A stretch of DNA of 64,000 nt from an uncultured Acidimicrobiales bacterium (GTDB lineage Bacteria > Actinomycetota > Acidimicrobiia > Acidimicrobiales > SHLQ01). This document shows positions 36,950 through 46,054 of this stretch, in pieces. The stretch's first letter is position 1, and every line of letters starts with the position of its first letter. A model generated the notes under the pieces. It did no database searches. It had not been told where the DNA came from and saw only the letters and a list, made by a program, of their open reading frames with translations. Position numbers and translations under genes: made by a program. Location: positions 1 to 64,000 of the forward strand of contig CALLQB010000023.1 in NCBI GenBank assembly GCA_938015295.1, in the 5' to 3' direction.

Positions 36950-38572
36950 CTACATCCGGTAGACGAGAGGTCGTCCGGCCGGAGGTTCATCCTGACGTGC
37001 CGCAAGCGCAAGACACAGGCCCAATATGTCGCGTGTGTTCACCGGATCGATGAGACCGTCGTCCCACAGACGACTTGTGGCGTAGTACGGATCGGACTGG
37101 GTCTCGTACTGGTCGGCGACTTCGGCGCGCATGGCGGCGATTTCCTCTTCGGTAGTGTCGGCGCCCTTGAGCCCGGCAAGTCGAATATCGACAAGCACGG
37201 TCTGTGCCGTTGCGGCCGACATCGTGGCGATACGCGAATTTGGCCAGGCAAAGAGGAACCGCGGGTTGAAACCGCGACCGCACATACCGTAGTTGCCGGC
37301 TCCGTACGCCCCACCGGTGAGCACGGTGTAACGCGGCACGGTTGCGTTGGCAACCGCACTGACCATTTTCGCTCCGTCTTTTGCGATACCCCCGGCCTCC
37401 GCATCGCGACCGACCATGTACCCGGAGGTGTTCTGCAAGAACACGAGCGGCACTCGCCGTTGCTCGCAAAGTTCGATGAAGTGGGTTGACTTAAGCGCCG
37501 CTTCACTGAAGATGATGCCGTCGTTGGCGATGATGCCAACCAGGTGTCCCCAGATGCGAGCAAACCCGGTGACCATCGTCGCACCCCATTCAGGTTTGAA
37601 GTCCTGAAACTTCGAGCCGTCAACAAGGCGAGCGATGACTTCGCGGGCGGCAAAGGGGATCCGGTCGTCGGCTGATACGACCCCATAGAGTTCGTCAGCG
37701 TCGTACAGCGGAGGTTCGGGAGCTGCGTAGTCGACCCAGCTCTGTCGGTCATCGATGCGTCTTTTGTTGACCGTTTCGCAGATCTCACGGAGTCGGCCGT
37801 ATGCCTCCTGCTCGGTTGACGCGATGTAGTCGGACACACCCGAGGTATGGGTGTGCAACGCCGCGCCACCGAGGTCGTCGGGTTCGATGATCTCGCCGAG
37901 GGCCGCTTTCACAATGGGAGGGCCGCCCAAAAAAATTCGGCCGATGCCTTCGACCATGATGACTTCGTCGGAAAGCGCAGGCACATACGCGCCGCCAGCG
38001 GTGCATCCGCCGAGCACCACCGAGAGCTGCGGCAATCCCATCGCCGACAACCTTGCTTGCCGGTAAAACGAACCGCCGAAATGGTCTTTGTCGGGGAAGA
38101 TTTCGTCCTGCAAGGGCAGGAACGCGCCACCGGAATCGACCAGGTAGATGACACCGAGGTCGTTCTGCTCGGCCACCTCTTGGGCCCGTACGTGCTTCTT
38201 GATCGAGACGGGAAGCAGCGAGCCACCTTTGACGGTCGCATCGTTGGCAATGAACATCCACGGAACGCCATGCACCATGCCGATACCGGTGACGATTCCA
38301 GCGCCCGGCGCGGCGTCGTCGTACTGCCCGTAGCCGCTCAGCGTGGAGAGCTCAAGAAAAGGCGTGTCGGTATCGATGACCATATCAATGCGGTCGCGGA
38401 CCAGCACCTTGCCGCGGCCAAGATGCCGCTCGATCGAGCGCTCGCGCCCGTTGCCGCCGCCGATTGCCCACTGTTGGCGGTCGCGCAGAGTGGCCGCATC
38501 GGCCACTGCTGCATCGCGGTTGGCGGCAAAGGTCGGTGACCCGACGTCGATCCCTGAAACAATCGGTCTCAT
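36950..38572 (-). CDS. Acyl-CoA carboxylase beta subunit (methylcrotonyl-CoA type)
   Basis: A 540-residue carboxyltransferase. Typical blocks are YLVDSGGAFLPLQDEIFPD, the oxyanion-forming LGGCTAGGAYVPALSDE, FLGGPPIVKAALGE, and NTSGYMVGRDAEAGGIAKDG with GAGNYGMCGRGF. These are closer to 3-methylcrotonyl-CoA carboxylase beta than to propionyl-CoA carboxylase. With the alpha subunit 10 bases downstream and the dehydrogenase it forms a leucine (or acyclic terpene) catabolic operon. It overlaps the TetR gene stop by four bases (ATGA), so regulator and enzyme are coupled. Confidence 0.94.
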   Translation of the reverse strand: MRPIVSGIDVGSPTFAANRDAAVADAATLRDRQQWAIGGGNGRERSIERHLGRGKVLVRDRIDMVIDTDTPFLELSTLSGYGQYDDAAPGAGIVTGIGMVHGVPWMFIANDATVKGGSLLPVSIKKHVRAQEVAEQNDLGVIYLVDSGGAFLPLQDEIFPDKDHFGGSFYRQARLSAMGLPQLSVVLGGCTAGGAYVPALSDEVIMVEGIGRIFLGGPPIVKAALGEIIEPDDLGGAALHTHTSGVSDYIASTEQEAYGRLREICETVNKRRIDDRQSWVDYAAPEPPLYDADELYGVVSADDRIPFAAREVIARLVDGSKFQDFKPEWGATMVTGFARIWGHLVGIIANDGIIFSEAALKSTHFIELCEQRRVPLVFLQNTSGYMVGRDAEAGGIAKDGAKMVSAVANATVPRYTVLTGGAYGAGNYGMCGRGFNPRFLFAWPNSRIATMSAATAQTVLVDIRLAGLKGADTTEEEIAAMRAEVADQYETQSDPYYATSRLWDDGLIDPVNTRDILGLCLALAARQDEPPAGRPLVYRM

Positions 38573-39243
38573 TGGATGGCTGCCTCTCTCGAAAGGCCCT
38601 CTCTCGAAAGGCCCTCTTTCGAAGGGCCCTCTCTCGACACGCCCTGCCAGAACTGGGTGGCCACAGCATCAGCGAGGTCATCGATAGCCAACGAACCATC
38701 GAGGTCAAACCACTCGATCGTTGAATTCATCGCGCCGAACAACACCAGACGGGCGATACCCAGATCTTGGTCGTCGCGGAAAGCACCACCGGAGGCGATG
38801 CGGTGAAGGAGCGTGGACCACATCGCTTCATACGCATCGCGCCGAGGGACAATCGCCTCGCGAACCGAAGACGGAGCACTGCGGAATGTCGTGACATGCA
38901 CCGCAGTGTAAGGACCGAACTCAAAGAGCGATCCGAGGTGCGCGCGCACGTGGGCCCGCAGCAACGCTTCGGGTGGCTCGGTGACCGCCACCGGAACGGC
39001 CGCAAACGAGTCGACCATGACCTCGATGCCCCGTTCGAGGATGGCAGAAAAGATCTCTTCTTTCGAAGCGAAGTGGTGATACAACGAGCCCGCCTTGATA
39101 CCAACCGACGCAGCAACCTCGCGCATCGAGGTGCCAGCAAATCCCTGATCGAGGATGAGCTCGGCGGCGCTATCGAGTATTCGAGACCGCGCGACCGATT
39201 CGAGCGCGGGCACAGACTGCCGAGCTTCAACGTGTGTCGTCAT
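38569..39243 (-). CDS. TetR-family regulator of the carboxylase operon
   Basis: A 224-residue repressor. The TetR helix-turn-helix spans about 20-65 (ILDSAAELILDQGFAGTSMR, EVAASVGIKAGSLYHHFASK). The remaining residues form a ligand pocket of the type seen in regulators of acyl-CoA metabolism. ATG 39243 is preferred over 39252. The last about 20 residues are a run of pentapeptide units related to SREGL, encoded by a 15-base tandem repeat, which lies outside the conserved fold. It is first in its operon and sits 18 bases from a palindrome that is probably its own operator. Confidence 0.92.
   Translation of the reverse strand: MTTHVEARQSVPALESVARSRILDSAAELILDQGFAGTSMREVAASVGIKAGSLYHHFASKEEIFSAILERGIEVMVDSFAAVPVAVTEPPEALLRAHVRAHLGSLFEFGPYTAVHVTTFRSAPSSVREAIVPRRDAYEAMWSTLLHRIASGGAFRDDQDLGIARLVLFGAMNSTIEWFDLDGSLAIDDLADAVATQFWQGVSREGPSKEGLSREGLSREAAIQ
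38586..38645. repeat. 15-base tandem repeat, four copies, in the TetR 3' end
   Basis: Four adjacent 15-base units: two identical copies of CTCTCGAAAGGCCCT, then CTTTCGAAGGGCCCT, then CTCTCGACACGCCCT. On the coding (minus) strand each gives a pentapeptide such as EGLSR or EGPSK, so copy number changes keep the frame and only alter the length of the C-terminal tail. Confidence 0.9.
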
Positions 39244-39261
39244 GCTTGCCACATCGGCACG

Positions 39262-39283
39262 CTACCTAACAAATGTTAGGTAG
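39262..39283. promoter_or_regulatory. Candidate TetR operator (22-base palindrome)
   Basis: CTACCTAACAAATGTTAGGTAG is a perfect inverted repeat with 10-base arms around two central bases. It lies 18 bases upstream of the TetR start (39243), in the gap shared with the divergent cytochrome c gene, as expected for an autoregulatory operator. The rest of this 229-base gap holds a looser inverted repeat (39327-39350, TCCATCG and CGATGGA) and the short palindrome CTACTAGTAG (39367-39376), neither of clear function. Confidence 0.7.
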
Positions 39284-39481
39284 GCAAGAACTCGGCCCGC
39301 CAAGGCGAGGCGCGCAAACAAGTGAATCCATCGCCCCATTTGTCGATGGAGCAGGCGAGAATGTAGCTACTAGTAGAAACAACGCTAGAAATCATCTGTG
39401 ACCAACTCTTCGTGCAGCCACGTAGCCAAATCTGGCAAAACGGCCGTAACCTGAGTCGACCCGACTGCCTCGGAGGCCGTC

Positions 39482-40273
39482 TTGACCGAAGTACCCGAAC
39501 ATCTCCTGCAGAAGGCCCGTGAGGCCCGCGCTCGCCTTACTGGCGTGGGCGGCGACGCCCCCGCGTCTGGCGACAGCGCCGCTGCCGATACCGGCGCCGC
39601 TGTAGAGAAGGCCCCGGCAGCCGCTGCACCGGTGGCTGCACCTCCTGTCGAGATCGAAAAGGCACCCGAACCGGTTCCTCCGTTCGTCCAGGCAGCGCTC
39701 GACCGCAAGAAGGTCCCCTCGTGGGCGTTCTTCATCGTCCTCATGCTGCCGATCTGGGCGTTCTTTTACGTAGGCACGCTCGAGCGACCACCTGAACAAG
39801 GCGTGTTCCAGGCTGGCGAAGAAGTGTACGCTGCCTGCGCAGGTTGCCATGGTGGTGGTGGCGGCGGCGGCACTGGCCGTCAGCTCAGCGGCGGCGAAGT
39901 GGCACTCACGTTCCCCGACGCAGCAAGCCACGTCTGGTGGGTCATCAATGGCTCGCCCGCAGCGGGCACCCCCTACGGCGACCCAGGTCGCCCGGGCGGA
40001 CAACGCCTTTCGCTCAGCTACAGCGGTGCAGCGATGGGCGGCGTAGCTGATGCTCTCAGCGCCATCGAGATTCTTGAGGTCGTGTACTACGAGCGAGTCG
40101 CCCACGGCGAACTCGATGCCGACGGCGCCGAATTCCATGCACTCGAGGAACTCATCGAACACGCTGGCGACTACGCCGTGCCCGAAGAATTCGAAGTAGG
40201 CACCACAATCGAAGAACTCCAAGGGTTCATCGATGCCGCGATCGAAGAACTCGGCCTCGAAGGCGAAGCATAA
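39482..40273 (+). CDS. Membrane-anchored monohaem cytochrome c
   Basis: A 263-residue protein with an Ala/Pro-rich N-terminal segment, one membrane helix (about 82-99, AFFIVLMLPIWAFFYVG) and a periplasmic class I cytochrome c domain with haem site CAGCH followed by a run of glycines. Candidate axial Met is in GAAMGGVADAL. The start is TTG 39482, backed by GGAGG five bases upstream. Its first residues, MTEVPEHLLQKAREAR, resemble the N-terminus of the cytochrome b C-terminal subunit (MTEIPEHLRKRAEEAR). It may carry electrons from the bc complex to an oxidase encoded elsewhere. Confidence 0.9.
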   Translation: MTEVPEHLLQKAREARARLTGVGGDAPASGDSAAADTGAAVEKAPAAAAPVAAPPVEIEKAPEPVPPFVQAALDRKKVPSWAFFIVLMLPIWAFFYVGTLERPPEQGVFQAGEEVYAACAGCHGGGGGGGTGRQLSGGEVALTFPDAASHVWWVINGSPAAGTPYGDPGRPGGQRLSLSYSGAAMGGVADALSAIEILEVVYYERVAHGELDADGAEFHALEELIEHAGDYAVPEEFEVGTTIEELQGFIDAAIEELGLEGEA

Positions 40274-40310
40274 ACTTTTGGGGAACTAGGGCGGCGGGTC
40301 ACGTCGTCAG

Positions 40311-40925
40311 ATGTTCATGACCCCACAAACGACTCCCCAAAAAACGAACCGACGGACCGCTGCACTTCCGGTGCTTCTTCTTTCGATCGCGCTGACCACC
40401 GGAGCTTGCGGATCGGATGCGCAACCGGTGAGTGCTGATCCACCAAACGACTCGACACCGACCGAAACGTCCGAGCCCGTCGACGATACTCCCGTTGAAG
40501 GCGAGCAGATTCCTGTCGAACCCGACGGCGGCATCGGCGATACGCCACTCGGCCAGATCCCGTTCTTCGGCGCGAACGACGACCAGTGCCCCAGCACCGT
40601 GCTCGCCAACGAGGAGTCCGACCAGGAGCTCATAGCGGCAGGCGCAACGTGTTTCCTCGACCAAGTCACCGCTGGAGACCCTGTCGTGTGGGATATGAAC
40701 CAACCAACAGTTGAAGGCGACCCGATCTACACCCGGCATTTCTACGACGGCGAAGCGGTCTGGATTCTCACCGACACGCGGGCGGATACCTACGGCAGCG
40801 GCACCGTCGATAGCCAACGCTGTGTCGGCGCCCAAACAACCAACTGGGGCATTGAAGGCACCAACTGCACCCCGGCAGAGTTTCCCGGCGGCTTTGCCGG
40901 CTTTCCGGAAGCAGAAACCAACTAG
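40311..40925 (+). CDS. Predicted lipoprotein
   Basis: A 204-residue secreted protein with a basic N-terminus (KTNRRTA), a hydrophobic stretch and a lipobox LTTGAC, giving a mature N-terminal Cys at about residue 33. A Pro/Thr/Glu/Asp-rich linker (about 35-75) leads to a small domain with four Cys that could form two disulfides. No family is recognised. It follows the cytochrome c gene by 37 bases on the same strand, so it may be co-expressed with it. Confidence 0.8.
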   Translation: MFMTPQTTPQKTNRRTAALPVLLLSIALTTGACGSDAQPVSADPPNDSTPTETSEPVDDTPVEGEQIPVEPDGGIGDTPLGQIPFFGANDDQCPSTVLANEESDQELIAAGATCFLDQVTAGDPVVWDMNQPTVEGDPIYTRHFYDGEAVWILTDTRADTYGSGTVDSQRCVGAQTTNWGIEGTNCTPAEFPGGFAGFPEAETN

Positions 40926-40935
40926 CCGCGAGACA

Positions 40936-42558
40936 CTACGAAACCCGGCGAATCAGCTCGCAGGTGCTGCTGTCGTGGCCAGCCGCTACGGCAGCTGCTG
41001 CTGGGTCGTCGCTGGTGAGCTCACTCAAGATGTTGGTGGCCAGAACTTTGCCAAGTTCGACACCCCACTGATCAAAGCTGTTGATATCCCAGATCACACC
41101 CTGACAAAACACCTTGTGTTCGTACAGGGCGATCAGTTGACCAACCACCCGAGGGGTCAACGACTCTGCCAACAGAGTCGTCGTTGGCCGGTTGCCCGGA
41201 AAGACCTTGTGGTTCACCAGTTCCTCTGCGACACCCTCGGCTCGCACCTCATCAGCGGTCTTGCCCATCGCCAGAGCTTCAGTTTGGGCAAAAAGGTTCG
41301 CAAGCAGAATCTTGTGGTGTTCGTCGTACTCGTGGCGAGGCTTGGCGAATCCAATGAAGTCGGCCGGAATCACCGAGGTGCCCTGGTGGATCAGTTGATA
41401 GAAGGCGTGTTGGCCGTTGGTACCGGGTTCGCCCCAAACAACCGGGCCGGTTTCGACCGCCACTGGCTCGCCTGATCTCGTGACCTGCTTGCCGTTGCTC
41501 TCCATGTCGAGTTGCTGCAGATACGCAGGGAAGCGGGCAAGATCGTTTGCATACGGCAACACCGCGTGCGACCGGTAGTCCCAGACGTTGCGGTACCAAA
41601 CGCCAAGCAGCGCCATGATGACGGGCGCGTTCTGGGCGAGTGGTGCGGTGCGGAAGTGTTCATCGATATCGTGAAAGCCGGCCAGAAATTCGTCGAACGC
41701 CTCGGGCCCAATACCAATCATCAGGCTCAGCCCAATTGCGCTGTCGACCGAGTAGCGACCACCCACCCAGTCCCAAAAGCCGAACATGTTGTTCGTGTCG
41801 ATGCCAAAGGCCGCAACCTTCTCTTCGTTGGTCGACACGGCCACAAAGTGTTTGGGTACTGCCTCCTCATCGCCGAAAGCACCGATGATCCAGTCGCGTG
41901 CGTAGCGGGCGTTGGTGAGCGTCTCGATCGTTCCGAAGGTTTTCGAGCTCACCACAATCAGCGTGCTGGCCGGGTCGGCCGTGGCTAGGGCTGCCGCGAG
42001 GTCGGCCCCGTCGATGTTCGACACAAAGTTGAGCGTGAGCCCGTCGGCCATATCGGGACGAAGCGCCTGGGCGCACATCACTGGGCCAAGATCGGATCCG
42101 CCAATGCCTATGTTGATGATCGTTCGGATGGGTTCGCCGGAAAAGCCAACCCAACTCCCCGACCGCACCGCCTCTGCGAACTCGCGCATGCGAGCGAGAG
42201 TCGCCTGAACATCGGCGACAACATTTTGACCATCAACCTCGACCGTTGCCCCCGCAGGCTGACGAAGCGCGGTGTGCAAGACCGCCCGCCCCTCGGTGTT
42301 GTTGATGGCCTCCCCGGCAAACATCGCGTCGCGGTGCGCCTCAACGCCGGCCGCTTCTGCCACCGCCACCAGTAGATTCATCGTTTCCGCAGTGACGAGC
42401 TGCTTCGAGTAGTCGAGGTACAAACCGTTCGTTTCGATGCTGAAGCTGGTGCCTCGAGTGGGGTCGTCAGCAAAGAGTTTGCGGAGGTTTGTTGCGGCAA
42501 GTGCGGGGCGGTGGGCGACAAGTGCCTCCCACTCCGGTGAAGAAAAGAGATCCGACAT
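40936..42558 (-). CDS. pgi: Glucose-6-phosphate isomerase
   Basis: Interconverts glucose 6-phosphate and fructose 6-phosphate. The 540-residue length is standard. Signatures are [48 protein letters not shown] and the C-terminal [14 protein letters not shown] 42558 is used: it begins [13 protein letters not shown], in line with relatives, whereas the open frame upstream runs into the divergent M14 gene. It stands alone on the minus strand, 39 bases from the M14 gene. Confidence 0.96.
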   Translation of the reverse strand: MSDLFSSPEWEALVAHRPALAATNLRKLFADDPTRGTSFSIETNGLYLDYSKQLVTAETMNLLVAVAEAAGVEAHRDAMFAGEAINNTEGRAVLHTALRQPAGATVEVDGQNVVADVQATLARMREFAEAVRSGSWVGFSGEPIRTIINIGIGGSDLGPVMCAQALRPDMADGLTLNFVSNIDGADLAAALATADPASTLIVVSSKTFGTIETLTNARYARDWIIGAFGDEEAVPKHFVAVSTNEEKVAAFGIDTNNMFGFWDWVGGRYSVDSAIGLSLMIGIGPEAFDEFLAGFHDIDEHFRTAPLAQNAPVIMALLGVWYRNVWDYRSHAVLPYANDLARFPAYLQQLDMESNGKQVTRSGEPVAVETGPVVWGEPGTNGQHAFYQLIHQGTSVIPADFIGFAKPRHEYDEHHKILLANLFAQTEALAMGKTADEVRAEGVAEELVNHKVFPGNRPTTTLLAESLTPRVVGQLIALYEHKVFCQGVIWDINSFDQWGVELGKVLATNILSELTSDDPAAAAVAAGHDSSTCELIRRVS

Positions 42559-42597
42559 GACCACATGTGTAGCGCCTGAGATAGAAAGAACAGCGCC

Positions 42598-43569
42598 ATG
42601 ACAAGATCGAGTATTGAATTCGGTGAAGACATCATTCGTGCTGGCCGTCGCAAACAACTCGAACTTCCGATTGCGAAGATGGCCAGCGGAACGCAGGTTT
42701 CGCTTCCCGTCATCGTTGTTCACGGCGCATCGGACGGGCCGACAATCTGGATCGACGCGGCCATCCATGGCGACGAAATCGGAGGCATCGAGATCATTCG
42801 TCGGGTCCTCCAAGGGATCGACGCTCGGCGTCTTTCCGGCACGATTCTTGCGGTCCCCACGGTGAACGTGCACGGCTTCCTCGCCAACGACCGGTATATG
42901 CCCGACCGCCGCGACCTCAATCGATCATTCCCCGGGTCGGCCCGCGGCTCGCTCGCATCGCGGATCGCAAACTTGTTCATGAAAGAGATCGTCGCCCGCT
43001 GCGACGTTGGCATCGACCTCCACAGCGGCTCCGGCGACCGAGCCAACCTGCCCCAGATTCGTGCCGATCTCGCAACTCCCGAGACACTGAAACTCGCGGC
43101 AGCATTCGGCGCACCAATCGTTATCGACGCGAAAACTCGCGGCGGTTCGATTCGAGCGGTCGGCACCAAGCGTGGCAAAACGGTGCTGCTCTACGAAGGC
43201 GGCGAGGCGTCACGATTCGACGAGACCGCGATCGAGCTCGGCAAAGCCGGCGTCGAGCGGGTGCTTGCCGAACTCGAAATGATCGGCCCACGGAGCGGCT
43301 GGGAAACCGAACCGCAGGTTGCCGGTTCAAGCCACTGGGTACGCGCACGGGCTAGCGGCCTGTTCCTTAGCAACGTTGAACTCGGCCAGGATCTCGAACT
43401 TGGTGACAGCATCGGCCTTATTCATGATTCGCTTGGCAACCGGCGGGCACGAATCACCACCCGCGTGCCCGGTAGGGTTATTGGCCTCATGCAACGCCCA
43501 CTCGTCAACCAAGGTGATGCCCTAGTCAACATCGCCGAAGACCTGCAACCGGTTAGCGAACTGTTGTAA
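42598..43569 (+). CDS. M14-type succinylglutamate desuccinylase/aspartoacylase family protein
   Basis: A 323-residue zinc hydrolase of the M14 aspartoacylase group. The first zinc ligands are in [10 protein letters not shown] (His57, Glu60), the third is His141 in GIDLHSGSG, and a candidate catalytic Glu is in LLYEGGE (Glu200). The substrate-binding part [20 protein letters not shown] is well kept. The C-terminal domain after about 235 is beta-rich and lipoyl-like. Its stop overlaps the RimK start (TAATG), a gene pairing seen in several bacteria, so it may remove or process residues added by the RimK ligase (inference). Confidence 0.9.
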   Translation: MTRSSIEFGEDIIRAGRRKQLELPIAKMASGTQVSLPVIVVHGASDGPTIWIDAAIHGDEIGGIEIIRRVLQGIDARRLSGTILAVPTVNVHGFLANDRYMPDRRDLNRSFPGSARGSLASRIANLFMKEIVARCDVGIDLHSGSGDRANLPQIRADLATPETLKLAAAFGAPIVIDAKTRGGSIRAVGTKRGKTVLLYEGGEASRFDETAIELGKAGVERVLAELEMIGPRSGWETEPQVAGSSHWVRARASGLFLSNVELGQDLELGDSIGLIHDSLGNRRARITTRVPGRVIGLMQRPLVNQGDALVNIAEDLQPVSELL

Positions 43570-44759
43570 TGCGCATCGCCATTTTGTCCCGCGCCCCCGG
43601 CTCCTATGCGACCCAGCGCCTAGTCAAAGCCGCCACCGACCGAAACCACGATGCCCGGGTCCTCGATACGCTCCGCTTCGGCATCGACCTCGCTAGCGAC
43701 GAACCCGAACTGCAATACCGAGGTCGACCCCTCTCTGATTTCGACGCGATCATTCCCCGGATCGGCGCATCGATCACGTACTTCGGCACCGCCGTCGTTC
43801 GACAGTTCGAGCAGATGGATGTGTACACCCCGAACACCGCGAGCGCGATCGGGGCTTCACGCGACAAGCTGCGGGCCTTCCAGATCCTTTCCCGCTATGA
43901 CATCGGCATCCCCAAATCGACCTTTGTCCGCGACCGGAAAGATGTGCCCGAGGCAATCCGACGAGTCGGTGGCGCTCCGGTGGTCATCAAACTCATCGAG
44001 GGCACCCAAGGCATCGGCGTCATGCTGGCCCCTGACGCAAAGATCGCCGAGGCAATTGTCGAGACCCTTCACAGCGCCGAACAAAACGTGCTTCTTCAGC
44101 AATTCATCGCCGAGTCGAAGGGCCGAGATGTCCGCGCTTTTGTCATTGGCGACCAGGTCGTGGCAGCAATGCGCCGCACCGCAAAGGGCGACGAGTTCCG
44201 CAGCAACCTTCATCGGGGTGGATCAATCGAACGCGTGCAGCTCGATGCGGCCAGCGAACGCATCGCCGTTCGCGCTGCACAAATTCTCGGCCTCCGTGTC
44301 GCTGGCGTCGATCTGTTGGAAAGCAACGACGGCCCCCTCATCATCGAGGTCAACTCGTCGCCGGGACTACAGGGCATCGAGGCCGCAACTGGCCTCGACG
44401 TCGCCGGAGCGATCGTCGATTTCATCGGCAACCAGGTCGGGTTTCCGGCACTAGACGTGCGCCAGAAGCTTGGCATGGCTGCCGGCTATGGCGTCGCCGA
44501 CATCGTTGTTGGCGAGGGTTCTGACCTGGTTGGCCAGACTGTTGGCGACTCAAGCCTGCGCGACCTCGATGTCACCGTCCTTATGGTGCAGCAAGGTTCA
44601 CTGGTGGTTCCAAACCCGCGCCGCGACCGGATACTTGAGGCGCACGATCGTCTCACCTGCTTTGGTCGACTCGAATCGATGCGCGATCTCATTCCGCAGC
44701 GTCGACGTCGTCGCGCTGCCATTGGTGACCTCCCCGGCGAGCCTCTTCCCGGGCAGTAG
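43569..44759 (+). CDS. RimK-like ATP-grasp ligase fused to an RCK_C (TrkA-C) domain
   Basis: A 396-residue protein. Residues 1-290 match RimK, which adds glutamates to the C-terminus of ribosomal protein S6 in enterobacteria: PRIGASITYFGTAVVRQFEQ, the glycine loop VIKLIEGTQGIGVML, GRDVRAFVIGDQVVAAM, RSNLHRGG and the metal-binding IIEVNSSPGLQGIE. The extra C-terminal part (about 305-376) has the RCK_C pattern GQTVGDSSLRDLDVTVLMVQ, then PNPRRDRILEAHDRLTCFG, a small ligand-binding module usually found in K+ transporters. A basic tail (QRRRRRAA) follows. The substrate may be S6 or another protein or peptide. Confidence 0.92.
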   Translation: MRIAILSRAPGSYATQRLVKAATDRNHDARVLDTLRFGIDLASDEPELQYRGRPLSDFDAIIPRIGASITYFGTAVVRQFEQMDVYTPNTASAIGASRDKLRAFQILSRYDIGIPKSTFVRDRKDVPEAIRRVGGAPVVIKLIEGTQGIGVMLAPDAKIAEAIVETLHSAEQNVLLQQFIAESKGRDVRAFVIGDQVVAAMRRTAKGDEFRSNLHRGGSIERVQLDAASERIAVRAAQILGLRVAGVDLLESNDGPLIIEVNSSPGLQGIEAATGLDVAGAIVDFIGNQVGFPALDVRQKLGMAAGYGVADIVVGEGSDLVGQTVGDSSLRDLDVTVLMVQQGSLVVPNPRRDRILEAHDRLTCFGRLESMRDLIPQRRRRRAAIGDLPGEPLPGQ

Positions 44760-44779
44760 TGCGTTAACTGCGTGCGCCG

Positions 44780-46054
44780 CTAGAGCGAGCCAGCGACCGC
44801 AGTTGCCGCTTCGCCGACGGCTTCGATGGTGCGATCGATGACTTCGTCGGTGTGGGCAAGACTCGGAAACAAGACCTCATAGGCTCCCGGCGCCCACGCG
44901 ACACCCCGCTTGAGCAGCTCATGGAAAAGTTTCGGGTAGATCCCGTTGTCCGCAGCCGCTGAAGCCTCATCGAAGTTGGTTGGAGCGGTGTCGGTGAAGA
45001 AGATGCCGACCAGCGACCCGACTCGAGGCACGACCGCGGTGAGGCCCGATGCGTCGAGTACCTCTTGCATGCCGCCGGCCAAACGAGCGGCAGTGGCTTC
45101 GAGCTGTTGGTACGCCCCAGCGTCGAGCAGTTCAAGTGTCGCCAAGCCTGCAGCGGTTGCCAGTGGGTTCCCCGACAACGTTCCGGCCTGATAGACGCCA
45201 CCGAGCGGCGCAAGATGACTCATGATTTCGGTGTTTGCGGCAAAGGCCCCAACCGGGAGTCCACCGCCAATGACCTTGCCGAAGCACCACACATCGGGTT
45301 GCACGCCGAAGAATTCTGTGGCGCCGCCGCGAGCGAGCCGGAACCCGGTGATGACCTCGTCGAACAACAGCAGCGCACCAGCATCATCACAGGCTTTGCG
45401 CAGCTCCTGAAGGAAACCCTCCCGCGCCGGAACCAGACCCATATTGGCGGGCAAGGCTTCGACACAGACAACGGCAATGTCGTCGGTGATCTCCGGCAGA
45501 ACGTTCCACGGCGCAACAATCGTGTCACCCACTGCACCAGCGGTAACACCGTCACAACCAGACAACCCCTGATTCGCTACACCGCTGCCACCTGCGGCCA
45601 GCAACGCATCGCTGTGACCATGGTAGTGGCCAGCGAATTTCAGAATCTTGTCTCGGCCGCTGGCGCCGCGTGCCAGACGAATCGCCGACATCGCCGCTTC
45701 GGTGCCGCTGGAAACCAACCGAACCATTTCAACGCCCGGAACGCGGTTGACAACTTCTTCGGCGATGAGAACTTCGCGTTCGGTAGGGGCGCCGTAGGTT
45801 GTTCCGTACAGGGCGGCCTCGCGCACCGCTTCAATGATCTTTGGATGCGCGTGCCCGGCAATTCCCGGCCCGTAGCTCTGCACAAAGTCGATGTATTGAT
45901 TTCCTTCGACATCCCAGAGGTACGGGCCCTCGGCGCGCGCAGCGAAGTACGGACGTCCCCCGACTGAACCAAAGGCACGCACGGGTGAGTTCACCCCGCC
46001 AGGGATGACTTTTTTTGCGCGGTCGAACAGTGAATCACTGGTGTGCGAGGTCAT
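44780..46054 (-). CDS. hemL: Glutamate-1-semialdehyde 2,1-aminomutase
   Basis: A PLP enzyme making 5-aminolevulinate from glutamate-1-semialdehyde in the C5 haem pathway. At 424 residues it has the normal length. Signatures are PGGVNSPVRAF, LLLFDEVITGFRLARGGA and the Schiff-base Lys in WCFGKVIGGGLPVGAFA. It overlaps hemB by four bases (ATGA) as the downstream gene of that pair and converges on the RimK gene with 20 bases between the stops. Confidence 0.96.
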   Translation of the reverse strand: MTSHTSDSLFDRAKKVIPGGVNSPVRAFGSVGGRPYFAARAEGPYLWDVEGNQYIDFVQSYGPGIAGHAHPKIIEAVREAALYGTTYGAPTEREVLIAEEVVNRVPGVEMVRLVSSGTEAAMSAIRLARGASGRDKILKFAGHYHGHSDALLAAGGSGVANQGLSGCDGVTAGAVGDTIVAPWNVLPEITDDIAVVCVEALPANMGLVPAREGFLQELRKACDDAGALLLFDEVITGFRLARGGATEFFGVQPDVWCFGKVIGGGLPVGAFAANTEIMSHLAPLGGVYQAGTLSGNPLATAAGLATLELLDAGAYQQLEATAARLAGGMQEVLDASGLTAVVPRVGSLVGIFFTDTAPTNFDEASAAADNGIYPKLFHELLKRGVAWAPGAYEVLFPSLAHTDEVIDRTIEAVGEAATAVAGSL

